A DNA stretch of 8,496 bases, taken from Candidatus Atribacteria bacterium (GTDB lineage: Bacteria; Atribacterota; Phoenicimicrobiia; Phoenicimicrobiales; Stramentimicrobiaceae). This document shows positions 1-6,380 of this stretch, piece after piece; within the stretch, counting starts at the first letter, position 1; every line of letters begins with the position of its first letter. A program made the position numbers and the translations under genes. The DNA is taken from positions 1 through 8,496 of the forward strand of contig JAFGSC010000005.1 of the NCBI GenBank assembly GCA_016934875.1, in the 5' to 3' direction. The notes under the pieces were generated by a model. The model searched no databases. It was not told where the DNA came from and saw only the letters and a list, made by a program, of their open reading frames with translations.

Positions 1-68
1 AATATAGAAATATTGTTAAACGATTGCTGACTTTTTTTAAATAAGCAATTAATTGAACAAGGTATGAT

Positions 69-75
69 AGAAAGG
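69..75 (+). promoter_or_regulatory. Ribosome binding site that sets the lgt start
   Basis: AGAAAGG lies six bases before the ATG at 82. The earlier in-frame ATG at 64 has no purine-rich stretch at the right distance, so translation of lgt most likely begins at 82. Confidence 0.6.
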
Positions 76-81
76 TTGTTT

Positions 82-948
82 ATGGAACAAATACTTAGCT
101 TAGATTGGGCACATATTCCAGAATATATTCATCCTGTTTTGGTTTCTTTTGGCCAAGTAAAGATTTACTGGTATGGCCTTATGTATCCTGTAGGTTTTTT
201 GACGGCATTTTTACTGATTATTTATCGCATACGTTCAGAAAAGCTTATTTTTGAAGAATCTACAGTATTGGATTTTCTTCTTTGGGCTATTATCATGTTG
301 ATCATAGGAGCGAGGATAGGTCATGTTGTTTCTTCTGATCTAGATTATTATCTTTCGAATCCATGGAAAATAGTATCACCCTTTGATTTTTCAGGAGGCT
401 TGCACTATACTGGTATTTTAGGTATGTCATATCATGGCGGTATGATTGGTATTGTTCTGGCTTATATTGTATTCTGCTATAAAAGAAAAATCAACCACTG
501 GCAGTTTGCAGATATGGGGACTCCGGCTATTCCGGCTGGTTATACTTTTGGAAGACTTGGTAATTTTATCAACGGAGAATTATATGGAAAGGTTACTACT
601 CTGCCATGGGGAATGTATTTTCCATCAGACCCATCTCATCAACTGCGACATCCTACGCAGTTATATGAGGCTTTCTTTGAGGGTATTGTATTATTTGTTA
701 TCTTATGGACATTACGTAAAAAGAAATGGTTTAATGGTTTAACTCTTAGTCTTTACTTTATTGGCTATGGTATCATTCGGTTCCTGAATGAATTTCTTCG
801 GGAACCCCCACTGATCGTAGAACCGAAATATCTGGGTTTTATGAATTTAGCCCAGGTGATGTCATTATTGATGATTATTGCCGGCATCATTCTCATTCTC
901 ATCAGAAAGAATAAATCCTATTTACCTATAACTAGGGAGGAAGTGTAA
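82..948 (+). CDS. lgt: Prolipoprotein diacylglyceryl transferase
   Basis: Lgt moves the diacylglyceryl group of phosphatidylglycerol onto the lipobox cysteine of prolipoproteins, the first step of lipoprotein maturation in the cytoplasmic membrane. From the start at 82 the protein has 288 residues, normal for the family. It is strongly hydrophobic with several membrane spans. The family signatures are present: GMSYHGGMIG with the conserved His (residue 118), GRLGNFINGELYG (from about residue 157, containing the essential Arg 158), RHPTQLYEA (near 190), and a C-terminal IIRFLNEFLREP with the Arg/Glu pair (233 and 237) expected near the active site. An upstream ATG at 64 would add six residues but lacks a ribosome binding site. 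The stop codon abuts a tiny downstream ORF, suggesting cotranscription. Identification is secure; only the start is uncertain. Confidence 0.96.
   Translation: MEQILSLDWAHIPEYIHPVLVSFGQVKIYWYGLMYPVGFLTAFLLIIYRIRSEKLIFEESTVLDFLLWAIIMLIIGARIGHVVSSDLDYYLSNPWKIVSPFDFSGGLHYTGILGMSYHGGMIGIVLAYIVFCYKRKINHWQFADMGTPAIPAGYTFGRLGNFINGELYGKVTTLPWGMYFPSDPSHQLRHPTQLYEAFFEGIVLFVILWTLRKKKWFNGLTLSLYFIGYGIIRFLNEFLREPPLIVEPKYLGFMNLAQVMSLLMIIAGIILILIRKNKSYLPITREEV
934..940 (+). promoter_or_regulatory. Ribosome binding site inside the 3' end of lgt
   Basis: AGGGAGG lies in the last codons of lgt, eight bases before a GTG at 949 that directly follows the lgt stop. It is one of the best Shine-Dalgarno matches in the window and serves no long ORF, which supports translation of the micro-ORF. 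Confidence 0.55.
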
Positions 949-1029
949 GTGGAAAGTCAATTTTTGATTTATTTAGCAATCATAGCACTTGTAGCAATCT
1001 TGTTTAAGGATGGATACTTACATCTATAA
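949..1029 (+). CDS. 26-residue single-span membrane micro-protein (unknown)
   Basis: A GTG-started ORF of 26 codons begins at the base after the lgt stop codon (TAA then GTG). The product has a short polar head (VESQ), a hydrophobic stretch of about 15 residues (LIYLAIIALVAILF) long enough for a marginal membrane span, and a short tail with Lys, Asp, Tyr and His. I do not recognise a family. The strong ribosome binding site eight bases upstream and the tight coupling to lgt argue that it is translated, perhaps by translational coupling. It could instead be the N-terminal stub of a lost membrane transporter; no continuation is seen in the 75 bases that follow. Function unknown. Confidence 0.5.
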   Translation: MESQFLIYLAIIALVAILFKDGYLHL

Positions 1030-1104
1030 AAATAATTTATGCAGTTAAATACAGGAAAGATATCATGAATTAAAATTTCAGTGAACAAAGGATTGGGATT
1101 AAAA

Positions 1105-1677
1105 ATGGCTTTGAAGGAACTGATCAAAAGAAATAGAAGTTACAGGAGATTCGATGAGAATAAGCTTGTGAATCAAAGTCAATTGATTGATTTAATTGAT
1201 TTAGCAAGACTGTCTGCTTCTGCTTCAAATCGTCAGCCATTAAAATATTTTTTGTCAAATCAGCCTGAAATAAACGAAAAAATCTTTGGTACACTGGGTT
1301 GGGCTGGCTATTTAGCGGATTGGATTGGGCCTGCAAAAGGCGAAAGGCCAACTGCTTATATTGTTTTATTAGGTGACCATATGATTACTGAAAACTTTGG
1401 AGTAGATCCGGGAATTGCTGCTCAAAGTATTTTATTGGGGGCTACCGAAAAAGGATTAGGCGGTTGTATGTTTGGTTCAGTGGCACGAGAAACGTTAGGG
1501 AAGCTTTTAAGGATCTCCCCCCAATATGAAATATTGTATGTTCTGGCTCTTGGCTTTCCTATTGAGAAAGTTCAAATCGAAGAAGTAGGTTCTGATGGAA
1601 ATATTCAATATTGGCGTGATCATAACCAGGTTCATCACGTGCCAAAGAGAAGTCTTTCTGAGATTGTTGTTTCCTGA
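1105..1677 (+). CDS. Nitroreductase-family FMN protein
   Basis: The 190-residue protein has the layout of small FMN-binding nitroreductases, usually NAD(P)H-dependent homodimers in the cytosol. Near the N-terminus are RNRSYRRF (residues 9-16, phosphate-binding Arg/Ser residues for FMN) and SASASNRQPLKY (37-48). Further on is the helix GIAAQSILLGATEKGLGG (103-120), typical of the family's core, then a C-terminal YWRDHNQVHHVPKRSL segment. The substrate cannot be read from sequence; nitroaromatic, quinone or flavin reduction are all possible. A GTG at 1081 would add eight residues but has no ribosome binding site before it. The ATG at 1105 has GGGA at 1095-1098. It lies 75 bases after the micro-ORF and 46 before the next gene on the same strand, so it may belong to one transcript. 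Confidence 0.88.
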   Translation: MALKELIKRNRSYRRFDENKLVNQSQLIDLIDLARLSASASNRQPLKYFLSNQPEINEKIFGTLGWAGYLADWIGPAKGERPTAYIVLLGDHMITENFGVDPGIAAQSILLGATEKGLGGCMFGSVARETLGKLLRISPQYEILYVLALGFPIEKVQIEEVGSDGNIQYWRDHNQVHHVPKRSLSEIVVS

Positions 1678-1712
1678 TTAGAATAGTGAGTAAGTTTGAA
1701 AAGGAAAAATAT

Positions 1713-1719
1713 AAGGGGA
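1713..1719 (+). promoter_or_regulatory. Ribosome binding site for a TTG start
   Basis: AAGGGGA stands four bases before a TTG at 1724. No ATG or GTG lies nearby in frame, and the TTG is followed at once by the expected first membrane span, so this site supports a non-ATG start. Confidence 0.55.
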
Positions 1720-1723
1720 AAAT

Positions 1724-2425
1724 TTGAAGATAATTCACTTTATTCTTTGGTGGATTTTTATACTTTCAATTCCTGTTTTACTGGTATCTGCAGTCGTTAG
1801 GGTGGAAGTTCAATTTCTGCCATTTTATGAGTATGAGTATGAAAAAAATAATATTAAGCAGGTCACTGGTTTTGATGACCATCAGCTTGGAATCATAACA
1901 AGGCACTTGATGCAATATTTTAATGGTAAAGTTGAGAGCCCACAGCTGGTTGTAGAAAAGAACGATGAGACCATGCGCTTATTCCATGAACATGAAATAG
2001 TCCATCTGGAAGATGTCAAAGAAGTCTTTCAGTATGCCTTTAAGATACACTATATCGCCATGGCTTATTTTGTTTTTTATCTACTCGTAAATATTCTTTT
2101 TAGAAAGAAGCAAAAGCTGGTTTATTTCTGGAAGGGTTTAAGGAATGGCAGTATCTTAACAATTCTGCTCCTGGTTATCCTGGGAATAGGCATGTTTGTT
2201 GGCTTTCATAATCTTTTCATACAGTTTCATTATCTGGTTTTTGGTGATCCCCAGAGTTCGCCTTGGATACTGGATCCCAGGACAGATCACCTTGTCATGA
2301 TGTATCCACTGAACTTCTGGCAGGATGCTGCTATCTTTGGGGCTGTTACAATCATCACAGTATCTGTGATCCTGGCCATATTAAGCTGGTCATTCTCTTT
2401 GGGGTACCGGCATAGCAGAAGATAA
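1724..2425 (+). CDS. DUF1461 / TIGR01906 integral membrane protein
   Basis: The 233-residue protein starts at TTG and has four predicted membrane spans, at about residues 6-27, 107-126, 143-165 and 203-224. A soluble, charged region of about 80 residues lies outside or between spans 1 and 2. The conserved parts of the DUF1461 family are visible: FHEHEIVHLEDVKEVF (87-102) before span 2, and after span 3 the block NLFIQFHYLVFGD (163-175), WILDPRTDHLVMMYP (181-195) and FWQDAA (198-203). The family is common in Firmicutes and has no established biochemical role, so none is assigned. It is the last intact gene of the left + strand group. The 446 bases after it contain no sound gene. Confidence 0.85.
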   Translation: MKIIHFILWWIFILSIPVLLVSAVVRVEVQFLPFYEYEYEKNNIKQVTGFDDHQLGIITRHLMQYFNGKVESPQLVVEKNDETMRLFHEHEIVHLEDVKEVFQYAFKIHYIAMAYFVFYLLVNILFRKKQKLVYFWKGLRNGSILTILLLVILGIGMFVGFHNLFIQFHYLVFGDPQSSPWILDPRTDHLVMMYPLNFWQDAAIFGAVTIITVSVILAILSWSFSLGYRHSRR

Positions 2426-2458
2426 ACAAGAGATTTATTAACTTTTAGAAAAGTAGAA

Positions 2459-2822
2459 TATGATAACAGTTCTTTTTTTGTTGCCATTATTAAAAGTGTA
2501 GCTATGGCTACTTTACCTATCATTAGTCCAAAGATCTCCGGCATATCAGCCGGTCTTATGATTGGCAGAAAAGATACAGCGATGGTAGTAAGTTTTAGGG
2601 TCTATTCTCGGTGGAGTATTTTACCGGATTTTATGATTATACCCAGACAACATCTGGGATTTTCGTTTGTTAAATTCAATGGGAAGTAAAGCCGGAGATT
2701 ATTTTGAAATGATTATTCATGGAAATATATTCTTTTCTACCCTTTATTTTGGACTGCTGGGAATCCTAGGATGCCTTTAAAGGGCTATCATGATTGGTCA
2801 ACTTAAAAAATCAGAAAATTAA
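2459..2822 (+). pseudogene. Probable decayed small membrane protein
   Basis: This fills most of the 446-base gap between the DUF1461 gene and the Ntn hydrolase gene. One frame reads VAIIKSVAMATLPIISPK and on to GLMIGRKDTAMVV, ending near 2590. About ten bases later a second frame reads SILGGVFYRIL, a TGA stop (2634-2636), then LYPDNIWDF, IHGNIFFSTLYFGLLGILG, a TAA stop (2778-2780), and RAIMIGQLKKSEN before a final TAA. Joined, the pieces look like a roughly 120-residue hydrophobic protein with a charged tail, broken by one frameshift and two stops. The composition looks protein-like, but I recognise no family. The region could instead be chance open frames in AT-rich spacer. The ATG at 2504 has no ribosome binding site, so I do not call an intact gene. 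Confidence 0.35.
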
Positions 2823-2859
2823 ATGAAAATGAGTTTATAAAAAAAACAAAAAGAATCAC

Positions 2860-2865
2860 AGGAGG
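2860..2865 (+). promoter_or_regulatory. Strong ribosome binding site of the Ntn hydrolase gene
   Basis: A perfect AGGAGG sits six bases before the ATG at 2872. It fixes the start so that Ser is residue 2. This matters because removal of Met would expose that Ser as the catalytic N-terminal residue. Confidence 0.75.
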
Positions 2866-2871
2866 CAAAAA

Positions 2872-3819
2872 ATGTCTTTAGCAATTAATGCTACCATTCC
2901 GGAAGGTATTGTATTAGCCGCTGATAGCCGTCAATCCTATCGAAATCGTAAGGGTATGGCCAGAATTGGCAGTGATAATGCCTCAAAGCTTTTTCAATTA
3001 AATCAAAGGATGGGTATCGCTGTAACCGGATTAGCTTTTTTACCTGAGAATGGTGTCTTGAAAAGCATCAGTAGCTATATTAAGGAATTTATCAATAGGA
3101 ATCAAGTTGAAGACAATTCCGTTGAAAAAACAGCAGATCGGCTAATGAGACTTTTTGAAGAGAAATATGACTGGCAGAATCAGCTAGACCAGGTAAAAAA
3201 AAGTATCGAAAGAGATTTAATTTCAAAACAATGCGAAATATTAGAAATAAGCAAGAGGGAATCCTTTATTGATTTTCGTTATAAAGGTCCTGATGGTGTG
3301 ATCAGAAGCGGTGTTGGAAGTATTGAACCCATTAGTTTTATCATGGCTGGCTTAAATCAGGACGGCTCTCATCAGGTGTTTACCTGCCATATACCAGGCG
3401 AAAAGAAGAAAAACCGTGACAGTAACGAGAGAGGAAGAGAATATGGTGCCAGCTGGATTGGACAAACCGATGTTGTATCCAGAATTGTGCTTGGATTTGA
3501 TGGAAGAATTGGAAACTTACCATTTGTAGAAGAAGCAAGTAAACAGCTGAATAAAGAAATTATCGGAACCCAGCTTCGGAGTCTAGAATATGTGATTCAA
3601 TGGGGAACCATGGCTCTTCAGGATGCGATTGATTTTTGCACCTTAATGATTGAAACAACCTCTGCAATTCAGCGATTTTCCGATGGAATTAAGGCTAATC
3701 CGGGTGACCTTCCAGGGGTTGGTGGTCAGGTTGAGATTTTAACCATTACTTCAGAAGAAGGTTTTAAATGGATCCGAAAGAAGAAGATCACAGTCCATGA
3801 TCATATACAGATGGATTAA
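2872..3819 (+). CDS. Proteasome-fold Ntn hydrolase, orphan type
   Basis: This 315-residue protein begins like a proteasome beta/HslV chain without a propeptide. After Met come SLAINATIPEGIVLAADSR (residues 2-20), a GMARIGSDNASKLFQL segment (28-43) and IAVTGLAF (49-56). With Ser2 as mature residue 1, the Asp falls at mature 17 and the Arg at 19, as in proteasome beta subunits. Lys39 in SKLFQ matches the catalytic Lys33 with a five-residue insertion. The nucleophile would be Ser, not Thr, exposed by methionine aminopeptidase. The last part (ALQDAIDFCTLMIE, then GVGGQVEILTIT) resembles the late helix and final strand of the fold. An extra charged middle section (about 75-200) makes it far longer than HslV or a usual beta subunit. 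No HslU, Mpa/ARC or other ATPase gene is nearby. The assignment rests on motifs; peptidase activity is inferred. Confidence 0.78.
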   Translation: MSLAINATIPEGIVLAADSRQSYRNRKGMARIGSDNASKLFQLNQRMGIAVTGLAFLPENGVLKSISSYIKEFINRNQVEDNSVEKTADRLMRLFEEKYDWQNQLDQVKKSIERDLISKQCEILEISKRESFIDFRYKGPDGVIRSGVGSIEPISFIMAGLNQDGSHQVFTCHIPGEKKKNRDSNERGREYGASWIGQTDVVSRIVLGFDGRIGNLPFVEEASKQLNKEIIGTQLRSLEYVIQWGTMALQDAIDFCTLMIETTSAIQRFSDGIKANPGDLPGVGGQVEILTITSEEGFKWIRKKKITVHDHIQMD

Positions 3820-3854
3820 ACAAGCAGCTGATTATAAAAAACAATCCATTTCAT

Positions 3855-5264
3855 TTATTTTTTTGTTATCTTTAAAACTGCCTGAGAAAAGGACTTACCC
3901 CTTTCAAATTCATTTTGAAACATACCAAAACTGGTAGCAGAAGGAGAAAGCAGTATATTTGTTCCGGGAGTAGCCTTTCGATAAGCTGCTAAAACAGCAT
4001 CTTCCATAGAATTGGAGATTTGAATCTTATACTTCAGGTCAAATTTCTCTAACTCTTTTAACAGCAAATCAGAGGCATTGTATTCTTTATGCTTTAAAAT
4101 AATAAGGTGGACAATATTCTTACTTAAACTTATCACCTGGCTTAAATGCCTATAGTTTAATTGCTTATCCCTTCCCCCTAAAATAAGAATCATTTGATCG
4201 TTGGGGAATGATTGGATTGCTGCTATTGTTGCATCCGGTGTGGTTGCACAGGTGTCATTATAAAAATTGATTTCTCTAAAACTCTTAATTTTTTCTAATC
4301 GATTTGGAATACCTTGAAATGTCTTGATTCCACTTTGGATACTTTCAAGAGACAAACCCAATACAAAACAAGCATTAGCAGCAGCCAGTGTATTGCCGAT
4401 ATTATGAATGCCCGGAAGAATGATTTCATTTTTTATAAGAAAAACGGTACTGTTTTTCTTACATCGAAAAATCAAGTCATTCTGTTTTAAATAACTTCCT
4501 TGGGGTACCATTTTATGGGTGCTAAACCAGTAAATATTCCTATTTGTTCCCTTGATTTTTTTAGTGATTGGATTATCTAGGTTTGTGATAAGATAATCGG
4601 ATTGATCTTGGTTTTGGTAGATGAATTGCTTGACACGGATATAGTCTTTAAAACTTCGATAGCGATCAAGGTGATCTGGAAGAATATTTGTTAATACGGC
4701 TATATGTGGCTTGAATGAAATATGACGAAGTCCTTCCAGTTGCCAGCTAGAGATTTCTAACAATACAATTGTTTCGGAAGTAATATCTTGTAGGACATCG
4801 AATACTGAAACACCTATATTCCCTGCATAAACAATCTTTCTTCCAGAATGAAAGATAATGTGGTAGATTAAGCTTGTAACGGTACTTTTTCCTTTCGTAC
4901 CCCCAACGGCAATTAAATTTCTTGAGGGACAGATTCTCAGAAAAAGAGATAAATCAGTTTCAATTGGAATATTGTTTTCTCGGGCGATTTGAAGGTACTT
5001 TGAATCATTTGGAACAGCAGGATTTTGGATGACCATATCCCTGTCTATAAAATCTTGAATACGATGCTTTCCCAAAACGAATTGAATAGGATATGGTTCT
5101 AATTCCTTCAATGATTGCTGAAGGGCATCTTCTGATTTAAGATCGGTTACCAGTACTTCTGACCCTGATTGTGCCAGGAATTTGGCTACACCTAAGCCTC
5201 CCCTGTTTAGCCCTAAGCCCATAATCGTAATTTTTTTATTCCTTAATTGAGCTGAATACTCCAT
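3855..5264 (-). CDS. murD: MurD-type Mur ligase (UDP-MurNAc-L-Ala:glutamate ligase), divergent
   Basis: The three-domain Mur ligase plan is clear: an N-terminal nucleotide-like fold starting KITIMGLGLNRGG, a central ATPase domain and a C-terminal ligase domain. MurD adds glutamate to UDP-MurNAc-L-Ala in the cytosol. Numbering from the upstream ATG, GGTKGKST (122-129) is the ATP loop, with Lys where most MurD have Asn. AGNIG (148-152), LPDHLDRY (196-203) and the Lys of VKQFIY (213, the carbamylated Lys) are kept. In the C-domain NDTCATTPDA (337-346) replaces the usual NDSKATN, putting Cys where E. coli MurD has Lys319. GGRDK (364-368) is kept, and SPSATSFGMFQNEFERG (441-457) is an altered form with one extra residue. 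The second of two adjacent ATGs is preferred because AGGGG at 5270-5274 is only two bases from the first. The gene is alone, outside any cell-division/wall cluster, so it may be a second MurD or a variant with different acceptor specificity. Confidence 0.87.
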   Translation of the reverse strand: MEYSAQLRNKKITIMGLGLNRGGLGVAKFLAQSGSEVLVTDLKSEDALQQSLKELEPYPIQFVLGKHRIQDFIDRDMVIQNPAVPNDSKYLQIARENNIPIETDLSLFLRICPSRNLIAVGGTKGKSTVTSLIYHIIFHSGRKIVYAGNIGVSVFDVLQDITSETIVLLEISSWQLEGLRHISFKPHIAVLTNILPDHLDRYRSFKDYIRVKQFIYQNQDQSDYLITNLDNPITKKIKGTNRNIYWFSTHKMVPQGSYLKQNDLIFRCKKNSTVFLIKNEIILPGIHNIGNTLAAANACFVLGLSLESIQSGIKTFQGIPNRLEKIKSFREINFYNDTCATTPDATIAAIQSFPNDQMILILGGRDKQLNYRHLSQVISLSKNIVHLIILKHKEYNASDLLLKELEKFDLKYKIQISNSMEDAVLAAYRKATPGTNILLSPSATSFGMFQNEFERGKSFSQAVLKITKK

Positions 5265-5303
5265 CATGACCCCTATATTGATTGAATGTAGTTTTATAAA
5301 ATA

Positions 5304-5333
5304 AATATATCAAATAAAATGATGTGAAAACAA
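5304..5333 (-). promoter_or_regulatory. Possible murD promoter
   Basis: On the minus strand TTGTTT (5333-5328) and TATATT (5309-5304) are 18 bases apart, which fits a vegetative sigma factor promoter about 40 bases upstream of the murD start. The region is very AT-rich, so a chance match is quite possible. Confidence 0.3.
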
Positions 5334-5345
5334 GTATTATTTCAT

Positions 5346-5374
5346 TTGACGAAGATTTTAAATTATAATACAAT
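5346..5374 (+). promoter_or_regulatory. Likely promoter for the tRNA-Arg / tadA group
   Basis: TTGACG (5346-5351) and TACAAT (5369-5374) are separated by 17 bases, a good vegetative promoter match pointing at tRNA-Arg. The transcript would begin near 5381 and carry a leader of about 100 bases before the tRNA. It is divergent from, and close to, the possible murD promoter. Confidence 0.45.
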
Positions 5375-5484
5375 GCTTTTGTAGTGTCGAGTGACTAATG
5401 GTTTGTCTTAAGGATTTATTTTTTCGTGTTTTTAAATTGCATTGTAAGTATTGTCATTTGACATAATCAGTCAGCTTCATATGT

Positions 5485-5561
5485 GCGCCCGTGGCTCAAT
5501 TGGATAAAGCAACTGACTACGGATCAGTAGACTGGGGGTTCGAGTCCCTCCGGGCGCACCA
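5485..5561 (+). tRNA. tRNA-Arg (anticodon ACG)
   Basis: The sequence folds as a full cloverleaf. The acceptor stem GCGCCCG (5485-5491) pairs with CGGGCGC (5551-5557), followed by discriminator A and an encoded CCA. The anticodon stem ACTGA/TCAGT (5512-5516, 5524-5528) encloses loop CTACGGA, with anticodon ACG at 5519-5521. The T arm has loop TTCGAGT. The D stem GCTC/AAGC has a C-A mismatch at its loop end (5497 and 5507), where most tRNA-Arg(ACG) have C-G. ACG needs deamination of A34 to inosine to read CGU, CGC and CGA; the enzyme for this is encoded 160 bases downstream. Confidence 0.95.
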
Positions 5562-5607
5562 AGTCATTCAGTTTCAATATATCGCATATGGTATTCCGAA
5601 GAACGCA

Positions 5608-5643
5608 AAAGGAACAAGTCACGGTGTCCATTCGTGTTCTTTT
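5608..5643 (+). terminator. Weak hairpin with short T run between tRNA-Arg and tadA
   Basis: GAACA (5612-5616) and TGTTC (5635-5639) can pair and are followed by TTTT. The flanking A run before the left arm lets the stem extend with a bulge. Alternatively CACG (5620-5623) can pair with CGTG (5633-5636). It could end or attenuate transcription after the tRNA, but the stem is short and the loop long, so support is weak. Confidence 0.22.
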
Positions 5644-5720
5644 AAGAATCTTGAAAGAAATAGTGATATCAAGAAATAGAAGAGTAAATAAAAAATATTG
5701 CATTGTGAAAGAATACAGCC

Positions 5721-6176
5721 ATGATAAAGGATCGAGAGCAGTCAATGATGGAAGAAGCACTGAGGTTGGCATGGGAAGCTTATAAACAGGAAGAAGTGCC
5801 AATTGGAGCTCTTATTGTTCTGGAAGATAAAATTATTGCAAAGGCATATAATCAGAAGGAAAGCTTGCAGGATCCCACTGCTCATGCCGAAATGTTGGCG
5901 ATAAAGGAAGCGTGCAAACATTTAAATAACTGGCATTTAGATAATGCAACGATTTATGTTACTTTAGAGCCCTGTCCTATGTGTGCTTATGCCATGATTC
6001 AGGCTCGGGTAAAGCGAGTTATTTTCGGTGCATTTGATTCGAAGGCAGGTGCTGCGGGCAGTGTCATTAATTTGTTTCAAGAGAACCTGTTTAATCATGA
6101 TGTAGAAGTAGTTGGAGGGATTCTGGAAGAAGATTGTGGGGCGGTTTTGAAAAAATTTTTTCAAAGCAGGAGATAA
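5721..6176 (+). CDS. tadA: tRNA-specific adenosine deaminase TadA
   Basis: TadA is the zinc deaminase that turns A34 of tRNA-Arg(ACG) into inosine, in the cytosol. The 151-residue length is normal. The motif TAHAEMLAI (residues 53-61) supplies zinc-binding His55 and catalytic Glu57, and TLEPCPMCAYAM (81-92) supplies zinc ligands Cys85 and Cys88. PIGALIV (27-33) and RVKRVIFGAFDSKAGAAGS (96-114) are typical of TadA rather than of cytosine or guanine deaminases. The ATG at 5721 gives an N-terminus of usual length, but its ribosome binding site is weak (GAAAGA about eight bases before). ATGs at 5745 and 5748 are possible later starts. It sits between its substrate tRNA gene and tRNA-Ser, 46 bases before the latter, so expression from a shared transcript with the tRNAs is plausible. 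Confidence 0.95.
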   Translation: MIKDREQSMMEEALRLAWEAYKQEEVPIGALIVLEDKIIAKAYNQKESLQDPTAHAEMLAIKEACKHLNNWHLDNATIYVTLEPCPMCAYAMIQARVKRVIFGAFDSKAGAAGSVINLFQENLFNHDVEVVGGILEEDCGAVLKKFFQSRR

Positions 6177-6222
6177 TTTTCGTTGGGATCTGAATCATCT
6201 TAATGGTTATTCCAACAAATTG

Positions 6223-6317
6223 GGAGAGGTGGCCGAGCATGGCCGAAGGCGCTCGACTCGAAATCGAGTAGGTAGCTAATCACTACCTCGCGGGTTCGAA
6301 TCCCGCCCTCTCCGCCA
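6223..6317 (+). tRNA. tRNA-Ser (anticodon CGA)
   Basis: The acceptor stem GGAGAGG (6223-6229) pairs with CCTCTCC (6307-6313), followed by discriminator G, as required for serine identity, and an encoded CCA. The anticodon stem CTCGA/TCGAG encloses loop CTCGAAA with anticodon CGA at 6259-6261, reading UCG. A long variable arm (GGTAG pairing with CTACC) marks it as a class II tRNA, and the T loop TTCGAAT is normal. It lies 46 bases after the tadA stop with no clear promoter between, so it may be processed from the tadA transcript. Confidence 0.96.
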
Positions 6318-6380
6318 AATTAAACTAATTCCAGCAAATTATAAACTTATCTTTTTTTCTTATTTTTATGGAAGTATTAA

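Noticed and set aside
23..49. Inverted repeat ATTGCT / AGCAAT before lgt
   Set aside because: The T run lies in the loop rather than after the stem, so it is not a terminator, and the six-base stem is too short to argue for an operator.
2287..2544. 85-codon ORF on the minus strand over the DUF1461 gene end
   Set aside because: It overlaps a conserved gene antisense, and its hydrophobic character reflects the complementary membrane-protein codons.
5458..5485. Perfect TTGACA just before tRNA-Arg
   Set aside because: Its best -10 (TATGTG at 5480-5485) would start transcription inside the tRNA, so it cannot serve the tRNA; the upstream pair fits better.
5491..5802. ORFs of 62-92 codons on both strands over tRNA-Arg and the start of tadA
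   Set aside because: They run through the tRNA gene or overlap tadA and have no family features.
6146..6165. Perfect 20-base palindrome with six A then six T at the end of tadA
   Set aside because: It is explained by the codons for Leu-Lys-Lys-Phe-Phe in an AT-rich gene and sits before the stop; the stem has only one G-C pair, so it is a poor terminator.
6182..6216. Eight-base stem GTTGGGAT / ATTCCAAC between tadA and tRNA-Ser
   Set aside because: It includes a G-T pair and a 19-base loop and has no T run after it, so neither terminator nor processing site can be supported.
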